DNA of 64,000 nt from Candidatus Latescibacterota bacterium (lineage in GTDB: Bacteria > Latescibacterota > UBA2968 > UBA8231): the NCBI GenBank assembly GCA_022827835.1, contig JAJEIO010000056.1, positions 62,001-126,000 of the forward strand, given 5' to 3'. A program made the translations under genes and the position numbers. Positions 17,065-25,977 of the stretch are shown here, piece after piece; the stretch's first letter is position 1, and every line of letters begins with the position of its first letter. Below the pieces are notes generated by a model. It saw only the letters and a program-made list of their open reading frames with translations. It was not told the DNA's origin and ran no database searches.

Positions 17065-20007
17065 ATGACCATTAAGGCTAGATGTAGGTATATTGGCTTG
17101 CTGACGGCGTGGCTAGCCGTACTTACCACAAGTGCGGCTAGCGCGCAGTCGGCAACGGTGCGTGGGACCATATTGGATGCGGTTATTAACGAGCCATTGC
17201 CGTGGGCAAATGTAGTCCTAGTTGGCACGAGTATTGGGGGCGCAAGTGATATAGAGGGCAAGTTTGTAATCAGGAATGTTCCGGTTGGATCCCACACGGT
17301 AAGAGCGACCTATATTGGCTACGAGACACGTGAGCTCGAAGTAGTGCTGACGGTTGATCAAGTACTGGAATTAGAGCTACCTTTAGATCCAGTGAGTCTC
17401 ATCGAAGAAGAAGTCGTTGTTACAGCACAGGCAAGTGGTCAAACGGCGGCGATAAATCGGCAACTGTCATCGCTGGCGATTAAGAATGTCGTATCTGGTG
17501 CGCGAATACAGGAGCTCCCCGATGCAAATGCGGCTGAATCAGTAGCAAGACTTCCCGGTGTGTCGATTCTCAGGGAAGGAGGTGAAGGGGCCAGAGTCGT
17601 TGTTCGTGGCCTATCACCACAGTATAACCAGATTGCGATAGACGGTGTTCAGCTTCCTGGTAACGTCGTATCTAATAACCCCAATGAACAAGCGTCATTA
17701 GTAGGGGATCGGGCTACCGATCTCAGTATGATATCCTCAAGCATCCTTGGAGGGATTGATGTGGTAAAGGCGATTACTCCGGATATGGATGCTGCGGTTA
17801 TCGGCGGCGTAGTAAATTTCGGCTTACGGAAAGCGAAGACCAGCGGCACTCGCCCTGTCTTTGGCCTTACCTCACAAGGAAGTTACAATGATCTGAAAGG
17901 AACGTATGCTGACTATAGATTGGTTGGTTCTCTTGAACATCGAGTCTTAAATCAACGACTGGGCTTGTTCTTACAGGGCACCACTGAAAAGCGCAATCGG
18001 AGTGCTAATCGGCTGGCGGCCCATTATGTGCTAAACGACAAGTCGCACGGGGATGACGGTATTCCCGATCTAACGAGTGTCGATCTAAGTGACGTCTTCA
18101 GCGAAAAACAGCGCCATGGCGCGACTCTTGTGGCAGATTACAATCACGATTCGGGCGAAGTGGGCATTCTCAATTTTTTTAGTACATCGGAGACCGGATC
18201 TCTGAGTCGAGGACAGTCATTCATACATGCCATTGACGATATCACTTACTCGGGCGGACGATCCAGTAATGATTTAATGTCTGTCACTAATCTGCTCAGT
18301 ATTCGGCAGGAAGTACCACTATTTGATATTGACCTGAAGCTCTCCCACACCTATTCGAGGAGCCAGAATCCTGAAGATTTCACACTCATGTTTCTGCAAG
18401 ACAGGGCAGGATATGCTGGCCAAGGCGATTTGTCCAAATCACATCCTTCAACCATAGCCGCTTCAGGAGTACCTGACTCGATAGGCGCTAAGCTGAAAAC
18501 GATTAATAGCTCGAAAAACGTTGCTATGGACCGGTCGCTGACGGGATCTGTGGATCTGGAAAGAAATCTGGTGACCGTTGATATTCTTGCATCTAGGCTC
18601 AAGCTTGGCGGCTCTTATCAGTATCGCAAGCGATCCTACGACATCGATGACAGAGCAGGAGTACATTTCGATCTAGGCGGTAGACAACTATACGCAAGAG
18701 TGTTCGAAAAGTATCCCGAATTGAACATGTACAATGGCGATGTTGTCTTAGCTCTATTTACAGACGATCCATATTCATATCGAAATTTTCTCGCGGGTGA
18801 CTATTCACTGGCGTACCCGATGAATATTGATTTCATGGAAGAGATTATAGAAATCGCCATAGCAAGAGATGTAGGCTTCATAGAGAATGAGTATAGATCT
18901 CTCGGCTTTGATTACAATGGATCAGAGGCCAAGAGCGCAGCCTATGGGATGCTCACGGTTAATATAGGCGAGAAGATTACGCTACTGCCCGGCATGCGTT
19001 TCCAGAACCTTAGGACGAGCTATACGGGCAATCGCGGTGTGCAACTGCCAGATGCCGGCGGTGGGATAGCATTCAATGCTAGGGATACGACCGCAACGAA
19101 TTCTCGTGGCTTTCTGCTTCCTATGGTCCATGCGCGGTACAAGCCGCTACGGTGGTTGCAAATTCATTTTGCCTATACCAATACATTAAACTACCCGGAC
19201 TATAGTGCAATTGTCCCACGGTATGACGTGTCACTGGCGACGATCATTTACAATAATTATTCGCTAAGGACAGCTTCGTCGGAGAATATCGATCTCGCTG
19301 TGTCGATCTATGGAAATGCAGTAGGATTGTTTACGGTCAATGCTTTTCGAAAACGTATAGAGGACTTGATCTTCCCGTCAACAACATTCCTTAGCGATCT
19401 CAGTGTGTATCCGGATCTGCCACAAGACGGCCAGCAGAATACGCAACTGTATAATTTCAGTACATTTATTAACAATCCGAACCCGACCGACGTTCGAGGT
19501 ATTGAAATTGACTGGCAAACGCATCCATGGTATCTACCTGGTATCCTGTCTAATCTGGTCTTTAATATCAACTATACGCGAGTGTTTTCGGAAGCAAATT
19601 ATCCGCGAACGGAATTGGATATATCGTATGATGAACTCGGAACGCTGTACAGAACGGTGGTGGATACGTTTTATACGAGCCGCTTATTGCACCAGCCCAA
19701 TGACATCTTTAATCTAGCAGTCGGATTCGATTATCGTGGATTCTCAGCCAGAGTGTCTGCCTTGTACCAAGATAATATTTTCAAGAAACCCGACTTCTGG
19801 TTGCAACAGCGAATTCACTCGGACAAGTACACGCGGTGGGATCTCGCGATCAGCCAGCGGCTTCCGTGGTTTGGAATGCAGGCGTTTTTTAACCTAAATA
19901 ATATTACAGGCGCGGATGATATTGATCTCAATCAGAAAACTAGCTTTCCGGCGTTGCAAGAACGTTATGGTATGACGGCGGATATTGGATTGAGAGTGAT
20001 GCTCTAG
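17065..20007 (+). CDS. TonB-dependent outer-membrane receptor
   Basis: A 980-residue receptor. Signal peptide to about residue 27 (SAASAQ), then a carboxypeptidase-D-regulatory-like domain (VRGTILDAVINEPLPWANV) to about residue 115, then EEVVVTAQ leading into the plug (IQELPDANAAESVARLPGVS, VVVRGLSPQYNQIAIDGVQL), then a beta-barrel. It imports a large or scarce ligand through the outer membrane using TonB energy. There is no SusD partner; the neighbour is a secreted beta-helix protein, so a glycan breakdown product is a reasonable but unproven ligand. The ATG at 17065 lacks a clear ribosome site, suggesting coupling to the gene before it; an upstream extension of the frame overlaps that gene and has no signal peptide character. 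Confidence 0.9.
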   Translation: MTIKARCRYIGLLTAWLAVLTTSAASAQSATVRGTILDAVINEPLPWANVVLVGTSIGGASDIEGKFVIRNVPVGSHTVRATYIGYETRELEVVLTVDQVLELELPLDPVSLIEEEVVVTAQASGQTAAINRQLSSLAIKNVVSGARIQELPDANAAESVARLPGVSILREGGEGARVVVRGLSPQYNQIAIDGVQLPGNVVSNNPNEQASLVGDRATDLSMISSSILGGIDVVKAITPDMDAAVIGGVVNFGLRKAKTSGTRPVFGLTSQGSYNDLKGTYADYRLVGSLEHRVLNQRLGLFLQGTTEKRNRSANRLAAHYVLNDKSHGDDGIPDLTSVDLSDVFSEKQRHGATLVADYNHDSGEVGILNFFSTSETGSLSRGQSFIHAIDDITYSGGRSSNDLMSVTNLLSIRQEVPLFDIDLKLSHTYSRSQNPEDFTLMFLQDRAGYAGQGDLSKSHPSTIAASGVPDSIGAKLKTINSSKNVAMDRSLTGSVDLERNLVTVDILASRLKLGGSYQYRKRSYDIDDRAGVHFDLGGRQLYARVFEKYPELNMYNGDVVLALFTDDPYSYRNFLAGDYSLAYPMNIDFMEEIIEIAIARDVGFIENEYRSLGFDYNGSEAKSAAYGMLTVNIGEKITLLPGMRFQNLRTSYTGNRGVQLPDAGGGIAFNARDTTATNSRGFLLPMVHARYKPLRWLQIHFAYTNTLNYPDYSAIVPRYDVSLATIIYNNYSLRTASSENIDLAVSIYGNAVGLFTVNAFRKRIEDLIFPSTTFLSDLSVYPDLPQDGQQNTQLYNFSTFINNPNPTDVRGIEIDWQTHPWYLPGILSNLVFNINYTRVFSEANYPRTELDISYDELGTLYRTVVDTFYTSRLLHQPNDIFNLAVGFDYRGFSARVSALYQDNIFKKPDFWLQQRIHSDKYTRWDLAISQRLPWFGMQAFFNLNNITGADDIDLNQKTSFPALQERYGMTADIGLRVML

Positions 20008-20035
20008 TGGGACGACGAGGGGCCAAGTCTTCAAC

Positions 20036-22270
20036 TCACCGATCTAGTCTCACCAGTACTCGCAGTCTTTTGGCAGAGTAGCTCTGTGCATTGCCGGCAA
20101 AAGTCCAATCGGAGTGTTTATCCGCCCGATTGCCAATGCCGATATCGGCGCGTTCACCTCGGCGCCAGTGGTTGATGGCAAAGAGCGTCTGTTCCGTCGT
20201 GGCGTTGTGTATCTGCATACTACCATAGCCGTCAGCGGGGTCTATTGGCTGGTCGCCAAAGTCGTAGCTATGCTGAGAGGCATTGGGCACGGCAGAGGAG
20301 TTAGCTGGCGTGTAGTTATTGGACCAGAATTCGATGCGGCCTCCTTCTAAGCCGATGCCGTTGTGTACGCCAGTGTTGGACCAAATGTTCATCCGGGTGA
20401 CGGGTTGTTGGAAGTGAGCCCCCGAGGCCAAGATGGGTACGCCGATCATTTTGAGGTTATCGGTAAAGGCATCCAGTGAAACGTAGAGAAAGCGCGTTCC
20501 GCCATCACTGTGTTGCAATTCCACAAAGTAGGCGATGCGGTCAAAGGGCGCGGTAATCGCAGCACTATTGTCGATGTCGTAGTGGATATCCGCGCCGAGG
20601 TTGGCCAGATCGAGGTCGTACACGAGGTGATAGTCTGCCGCTTCGGGCACTTCCATTTCGAGCCGATCGCGTTGGGATACGGCACCAGCGCGGAATGGGG
20701 CAGCGGGTAGGCCGGCGGCGTTGACTAGATTGGGTTCGGCCAGCTTGTGCCAGGCAAAGCGCACCGCCACGGGGTTTGCAACACCCGGCGCTGAAACTAC
20801 GACCTCATCGCCTACTATTTTAGCATTTGCTTTGACGAATCCACCGCGTTCTTGGTCGATCACCGCAAAGTGATTTGGTGTCGCACCATCGCGTGTTTTC
20901 AGGCCGCTGCCGTGGTCAAAGCGCAAGTGAATTTTGTCGCCTTTGATCTGCATCGAACGGTAGAGCGGACCTGAGTAGATCACTTCTTGGTTATAGGTCT
21001 TGGCCAGCGCGACCAGTGCCAAACGCCGCCCGACCTCCTGCTTGTTTTTGGGGTGGATATCATTGGGGTCGCCGACATCGTGGATGATGACCATACCGGT
21101 GTGGGGAATTCCCAGCGCGGCCGTTTGCGCTTCCCAGAATTTGGGTAGGACATCAGAGGCTTCGTCACCGTAGGAATAAGGGGCGATCTGTACGTAGTAG
21201 AACGGAAACTCGCCGTTCGGCCAAAGGTCGCGCCAACCCCCGATGAGTGCCTTCATTTTCTCCGTGTAGAGCATGCCCTCGGTGTGGTTGGACTCGCCTT
21301 GGTACCAGATGGCACCGCGCAACGCAAAGGGGACGAGGGGGCGGATCATGGCGTTGTAGAGCACGGTGGGTTGCTGCGGGCCGTTTGGCGGCAGGAGTTC
21401 GGGGGGATAGGTTGGCATTTCCGGTACCGGCTCTTCGCTTTGTCGCGCCGTGCGGGCCGCGCGGAGCCAGTCTTCGACTTCGTCCAATACCGTGTCTAGG
21501 CGCTCTTTGTACTGGTCGCTGCGTGGATTCCGCAGTTGTAGCTGTTCGTAGATGTCGCTCACTGCGGGTACTGCGGCAAAACTGGTGGGTGGGATCCAAG
21601 GTTCAATCCGGGTTCCACCCCAAGCGGCCTGAATCAAGCCGATGGGTACGCCGAGTTCGCGCTGCAAGTGGCGGCCGAAATAGTAGGCGGCGGCCGAGAA
21701 CCCGCCCCAGCCGCCCTTGGCGATGGTCTCCGGGGTACAGAGATTCCAATCGGCCTCGATGTCCGTTTGTGGTTCAGCGCTGAGTTTTTTGGGAATCTGG
21801 AAGAGACGGATTTGTGGATGATTGGCTGCGGCGATCTCCGCTTCTGGGTTGAGGCAGAGACTGACGCCCATTTCCATATTCGATTGCCCCGAGCAGAGCC
21901 AGACTTCGCCGACGAGCACGTTTTGTAGTTCAATGCTGTTGGTGCTTGTCACCGTCAGCACATGGGGACCACCGGCTTGGGCTGGTGGCAATTCCACCTT
22001 CCACTCGCCTTGTGCATTGGCACTGGTACTGTCGATTTGGCCGAGAAATTCGACGCTGATCTGCTCTCCCGGCTCAGCCCAGCCCCATATAGGCAGGGGG
22101 CTATCGCGCTGCAATACCATGTGATCGCCGAATATCTTGGGCAGGCGTACGTCGGCAAAGGTTGGTAGAGCAAGGGCTGACGCGAGGATCAGGACGATTG
22201 GATACAGGGGATTGAGGGGAAGGAAAGATAGAGGTTTTCGCATGAAGTCTGCGCAGTTATAGGAATACAT
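20036..22270 (-). CDS. Sialate O-acetylesterase-like SGNH hydrolase
   Basis: A 744-residue exported esterase. After a signal peptide (ALALPTFA) comes a small beta domain (VRLPKIFGDHMVLQRDSPLP), then the SGNH core with nucleophile Ser130 in CSGQSNMEMG, AAWGGTRIEPW, WYQGESNHTEG and a catalytic DxxH in DPNDIHPKNKQE. About 200 C-terminal residues form a further beta-rich domain (NNYTPANSSAVPNASQ and following) not needed for the SASA fold. The family removes acetyl groups from sialic acids or plant glycans. ATG 22270 is preceded by GGAG at 11 bases; ATG 22243 (MRKPLSF) gives a more typical signal peptide but has no ribosome site. It ends tail to tail with the TonB receptor gene. Confidence 0.85.
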   Translation of the reverse strand: MYSYNCADFMRKPLSFLPLNPLYPIVLILASALALPTFADVRLPKIFGDHMVLQRDSPLPIWGWAEPGEQISVEFLGQIDSTSANAQGEWKVELPPAQAGGPHVLTVTSTNSIELQNVLVGEVWLCSGQSNMEMGVSLCLNPEAEIAAANHPQIRLFQIPKKLSAEPQTDIEADWNLCTPETIAKGGWGGFSAAAYYFGRHLQRELGVPIGLIQAAWGGTRIEPWIPPTSFAAVPAVSDIYEQLQLRNPRSDQYKERLDTVLDEVEDWLRAARTARQSEEPVPEMPTYPPELLPPNGPQQPTVLYNAMIRPLVPFALRGAIWYQGESNHTEGMLYTEKMKALIGGWRDLWPNGEFPFYYVQIAPYSYGDEASDVLPKFWEAQTAALGIPHTGMVIIHDVGDPNDIHPKNKQEVGRRLALVALAKTYNQEVIYSGPLYRSMQIKGDKIHLRFDHGSGLKTRDGATPNHFAVIDQERGGFVKANAKIVGDEVVVSAPGVANPVAVRFAWHKLAEPNLVNAAGLPAAPFRAGAVSQRDRLEMEVPEAADYHLVYDLDLANLGADIHYDIDNSAAITAPFDRIAYFVELQHSDGGTRFLYVSLDAFTDNLKMIGVPILASGAHFQQPVTRMNIWSNTGVHNGIGLEGGRIEFWSNNYTPANSSAVPNASQHSYDFGDQPIDPADGYGSMQIHNATTEQTLFAINHWRRGERADIGIGNRADKHSDWTFAGNAQSYSAKRLRVLVRLDR

Positions 22271-22288
22271 ATACTGCCGTTCTCCGAT

Positions 22289-22699
22289 TTACTCGGGGGT
22301 GTAAGTTACTTCGAGCTTGATGCCATCAGGGTCGAAGAAGAACGTCGCGTAGTAGCCCTCGCGGTACTCTGGACAGTCGATAGGTGGGTCTTCGACATTC
22401 ACGTACTCTAGGTTCTTGATCACCTCTTCGTAGATTCTTTCAACTTCTGCGCGTGAGTCCACAGAAAAGGCGAGATGGTGCAGTCCTGGTTTTCCCCGCT
22501 CATGTCGGCCTGCTTCTGTAGTGCGGCCGATCAGCAGGATCATCCCATCCTTTTCGAATCGCAATCTGTCGATCGCGCCCTGCTCTGTCAGGTGCGGGGA
22601 TAACTCTCGGAATCCAAGCGCTACTAGCAAGGGCGAGTAGAATCTCGTCGCAGTATCTAGATCGGAGACTGATAACCGGATATGATGAATGGCTGTCAT
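22289..22699 (-). CDS. VOC (glyoxalase/dioxygenase superfamily) protein
   Basis: A 136-residue vicinal-oxygen-chelate protein. It has two beta-alpha-beta-beta-beta modules: IHHIRLSVSDLDTATRFYSPLL with the first metal His, and GLHHLAFSVDSRAEVERIY with the second, ending in FFFDPDGIKLEVTY where the Glu can complete the site. The group includes glyoxalase I, fosfomycin resistance enzymes and methylmalonyl-CoA epimerase; the substrate cannot be assigned. GAGGA lies four bases before the ATG. It is 18 bases upstream of the sialate esterase start on the same strand, so they may be co-transcribed. Confidence 0.85.
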   Translation of the reverse strand: MTAIHHIRLSVSDLDTATRFYSPLLVALGFRELSPHLTEQGAIDRLRFEKDGMILLIGRTTEAGRHERGKPGLHHLAFSVDSRAEVERIYEEVIKNLEYVNVEDPPIDCPEYREGYYATFFFDPDGIKLEVTYTPE

Positions 22700-22847
22700 C
22701 TATTCCTCAGCGTTTGGGCACGTGCCTGTTTTCTACAGAGAATATACAGTCAATCTCAATGATAGACGATGGGTTTATTTTTGCACGTTATTGCGTATTT
22801 TGGGCAGTGGGCAGGGCAACCTTCTCTACTCTATGGAAGTGAGACTA

Positions 22848-25808
22848 ATGCGTGGATGGATCGCCGGCATGGGGCTTGTAAGCCTGATGTTGGGAATAGG
22901 ATGCGAGCCGGAAGCGGAGATCGAAACAGCGACAGCCGAAGTGCAATTCGTCGATGTGACCGAGACTGTCGGTCTCGATTTCCGCCAAGTCTCCGGCAGC
23001 GCAGCGCAGCGCTATATCCTCGAATCGATGTCGTCGGGTGCCGCCTTTTTCGACTACGAAGGCGACGGGTATCTCGATCTGTTTTTGGTCAATAGCACGC
23101 AGGTGGAGGCCGATTCCTCGCATCACTCCAATCGGCTCTACCGCAACAGCGAAGGGACCAATGGGCGCGTCTTCGAGGACAAAACCGATGAGGCTGGTCT
23201 GCGGCGAACGGGTTGGGGTATGGGATGCGCGGTAGGCGACTACGACAACGATGGCGATTTGGACCTGTACGTGACCTATTGGGGGCCTAATGTATTCTAT
23301 CGCAACGAGGGGGAAAGGTTTGCCGAGGTCGAGCTGGGCGTAGAAGACGATGGCTGGGGAACTAGCGCGGCATTTGGAGATGTGGATGCCGACGGATTTT
23401 TAGATCTCTACGTGGCCAACTATTTGATCTTCGACTTGGAAAACCCGCCCGGCGGCGGCCAACTCTGTAGTGGCTTCAAGGGGCTAGATGTCTATTGCGG
23501 CCCGCACGGCATGGTGCCTCAAGCCAACGTGCTCTACCGCAACGAGGGCGGGGCTGGCTTTGCGGATGTGAGCCAGACGACGGGGATTGCCGCAGACAAG
23601 CAGGCGTCTTTGGGAGTGGTCTTTTTAGACGGCGACGACGACGGCGATCAGGATCTCTACGTGGCCAACGACGGCTATCCCAACCTGCTCTATCGCAACG
23701 ACGGGCATTGGCAATTGACGGAAGTGGCGGCCTTTGCTGGGGCGGCTTACAGCGAGGACGGGCGGGCGCAGGCCGGCATGGGCGCGGCGGCTGGCGACTA
23801 CGACAATGACGGCGATTTGGACCTGTACATGACCCACTTTTCGGACGACGTCAACACGCTGTACCAGAATCAAGGGGACGGTCAATTCGTCGATTTTACG
23901 GCAGCAGCGGGGCTAGGTGGTGAGGTGCGCCCCTACTTGGGCTGGAGCACGGGATTTTTCGACTACGACAACGATGGCTGGCTGGACCTGTTCGCGGTCA
24001 ACGGGCACATCTACCCCCAGGTCGCCCAGCATCCTTCGGGACTGCGCTACGCCCAGCGCAACCTGCTCTATCAGAATGCGGGTGGAACCTTTGTCGAGGT
24101 AGGAGCTGCAGTTGGGCAAGGCTTTGCCGAAGAAAAGGTCAGTCGCGGCGGGGCGCTGGGCGACTACGACAACGACGGCGATCTGGATCTGCTGGTCGTG
24201 AACCTGAACGACGCGCCGACTCTTTTGCACAATCTCGGCGGGAGCCGCAGCAACTGGCTGGGGCTCGAACTGATCGGTACTGAAAGCAACCGCGACGCAC
24301 AGGGCGCGCGGGTCGTGCTCTTGGCGGATAATGGACAGCAGATGCGGGAAGTACAGCGCGGAGTGGGGTACTTATCGCAAAGCGACGGTCGGGTGCTTTT
24401 CGGGTTGGGGACAGCCGAGGAGGTAGAGCGCGCAGAGATTCGTTGGCCCAGTGGTCGGGTGCAGGTATTGGAGCGACCGGAGACTCGGCGCTACTTGGTG
24501 GTACAGGAGGGGGAAGAGGGCATCGTTGCTAGTTATGTCGGGCCAGCGGATACAGAAGACTTGGTCGCCCGCAAGCAGCCAGTCCAAATAGACAGCCTGC
24601 CGACGGCCCCCCGTTACGCGGCAGGGGATGACCAGACGGCTACAGACCACTATAAAGCGGGAGTTGAACTCTATAGACAGGGCCGCTATCAGGAGGCGAT
24701 TGACGTCTTGAGAGCATCCATCCACATGCAGCCGGACAGTCTCAAAACCTACTACTCCTTGGGGATTGTGCTCTATTCGGGGTTGGGGCGGGCCGAGGAG
24801 GCCGCGGCGGTTTTGGAAGAGGTGATGGCCCGCGATTCGTCGTGGGTGCAGGTCTATTCGCTTTTGGGAGCGATTTATATGGATCTCAATCGCAAAGACA
24901 GGGCCATTCAGTTCCTCAAGCGCGCCGTGGCCCTGAACCCTGAGTGGGAAAACTACAACCGACTGGGACTGGCCCAACTCCGCAGCGGCAACCTGACGGC
25001 GGCGAGCTCGGCGTTCGAGCACGCAGTGCGCCAAGCACCGTGGCATCCGCATCCGCACTTGAATCTATCCCGTATTTATGAGCGACAGGGGAGAAAGCAG
25101 ACGGCCGCACGGCAGCGGCAAATTTTCGCGCAGTTGCGGCCGGTCCAAGACCAAGTGCAGCGCCATCTGGAGAACCTAGCCGCCTTCCCAAGCGACATCG
25201 AATCCCGCCATCTACTGGGCGAAGCCTACGTGGCACAGGGGCGTATTGAGGAGGCCCTTGCCACCTTTCGCCAGGTTATCGCCATCGACTCCAGCTATGC
25301 GCCGGCCCATTACGGCTTGGGTGCGGCGCTGCACTACAAGAGCGAATTGCAAGCTGCGATTGCGTCTTATGAACGGGCCTGCAAGCTGCAGCCGGATATG
25401 GTAGGGGCCTTTGCCGATCTAGGCCAAGCCTATCACCAACTCCGCGACTATGAACTGGCTATCGCTGCCTATCGTCGGGCACTGGCGTTGCAGCCGGGTT
25501 TGCAGGCAGTGCGGACCAAACTAGGCATGGCCTACGCCCAGCAGGGCGATTTGCAGCAGGCAGTGGAGACCTTCAAAGCGGTCCTGAACGTCGATTCCAC
25601 CTTGGTCGAGGCCCGCGACGCGCTGGCACAGGTATATGCCGCACAGGAGCAGTACGCAGCGGCTATTCGCGAGTGGGAGGCCGTGCTGCGGCTGGACCCG
25701 CGCTATCCCCGCGCGGTGAGTCAGTTGCGCTTGGCGCGCGAGAAGCTCGTACAAAAGAAAGCCCCCGATTCGCAGACAGCAGCGAAACGAGGGCTTGGAG
25801 ATGAGTAA
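22848..25808 (+). CDS. FG-GAP/VCBS - ASPIC/UnbV - TPR lipoprotein
   Basis: A 986-residue exported protein in three parts. The N-terminus looks like a lipoprotein signal (MLGIGC, Cys19; the -3 residue is atypical). Residues about 40-490 hold FG-GAP/VCBS repeats with calcium-binding cores such as DYDNDGDLDLYV, forming a beta-propeller. An ASPIC/UnbV segment follows (GARVVLLADNGQQMREVQRG, then FGLGTAEEVERAEIRWPSG). Residues about 640-985 hold some ten TPR units (for example GVELYRQGRYQEAIDVLRAS). The family is a surface or periplasmic scaffold of unknown ligand. I chose the ATG giving the lipoprotein signal; longer starts in the frame lack signal character. A minus-strand terminator hairpin is embedded in its last codons. 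Confidence 0.85.
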   Translation: MRGWIAGMGLVSLMLGIGCEPEAEIETATAEVQFVDVTETVGLDFRQVSGSAAQRYILESMSSGAAFFDYEGDGYLDLFLVNSTQVEADSSHHSNRLYRNSEGTNGRVFEDKTDEAGLRRTGWGMGCAVGDYDNDGDLDLYVTYWGPNVFYRNEGERFAEVELGVEDDGWGTSAAFGDVDADGFLDLYVANYLIFDLENPPGGGQLCSGFKGLDVYCGPHGMVPQANVLYRNEGGAGFADVSQTTGIAADKQASLGVVFLDGDDDGDQDLYVANDGYPNLLYRNDGHWQLTEVAAFAGAAYSEDGRAQAGMGAAAGDYDNDGDLDLYMTHFSDDVNTLYQNQGDGQFVDFTAAAGLGGEVRPYLGWSTGFFDYDNDGWLDLFAVNGHIYPQVAQHPSGLRYAQRNLLYQNAGGTFVEVGAAVGQGFAEEKVSRGGALGDYDNDGDLDLLVVNLNDAPTLLHNLGGSRSNWLGLELIGTESNRDAQGARVVLLADNGQQMREVQRGVGYLSQSDGRVLFGLGTAEEVERAEIRWPSGRVQVLERPETRRYLVVQEGEEGIVASYVGPADTEDLVARKQPVQIDSLPTAPRYAAGDDQTATDHYKAGVELYRQGRYQEAIDVLRASIHMQPDSLKTYYSLGIVLYSGLGRAEEAAAVLEEVMARDSSWVQVYSLLGAIYMDLNRKDRAIQFLKRAVALNPEWENYNRLGLAQLRSGNLTAASSAFEHAVRQAPWHPHPHLNLSRIYERQGRKQTAARQRQIFAQLRPVQDQVQRHLENLAAFPSDIESRHLLGEAYVAQGRIEEALATFRQVIAIDSSYAPAHYGLGAALHYKSELQAAIASYERACKLQPDMVGAFADLGQAYHQLRDYELAIAAYRRALALQPGLQAVRTKLGMAYAQQGDLQQAVETFKAVLNVDSTLVEARDALAQVYAAQEQYAAAIREWEAVLRLDPRYPRAVSQLRLAREKLVQKKAPDSQTAAKRGLGDE
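25753..25796 (-). terminator. Rho-independent terminator inside the convergent gene's 3' end
   Basis: On the minus strand a 15-position stem with two mismatches (arms 25782-25796 and 25759-25773, 8-base loop) is followed directly by TCTTTT. It suits the leftward PpiC gene, whose stop is about 180 bases upstream. The hairpin lies within the last coding bases of the rightward TPR gene. In the plus direction no T run follows. Confidence 0.6.
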
Positions 25809-25977
25809 AAAGCTAGCAGATGGGTTTAGCGATCCAAACTGCTCTTGAGCTGACCCCAACTGGTTGCTTCGACGCTCGTCGCCGAAAAGTCAATGCCCTT
25901 TTGATAGGGCTGAGTAAAGGGATTTAGAAGCCGTCTGAAAATCTCGGATGCTGCGTTGGGAATTGCCGAACAGCTTG

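Noticed and set aside
25759-25796. Hairpin read as a plus-strand terminator of the TPR gene
   Set aside because: No T run follows in the plus direction, and the stem lies before the stop codon; only the minus-strand reading makes a proper terminator.
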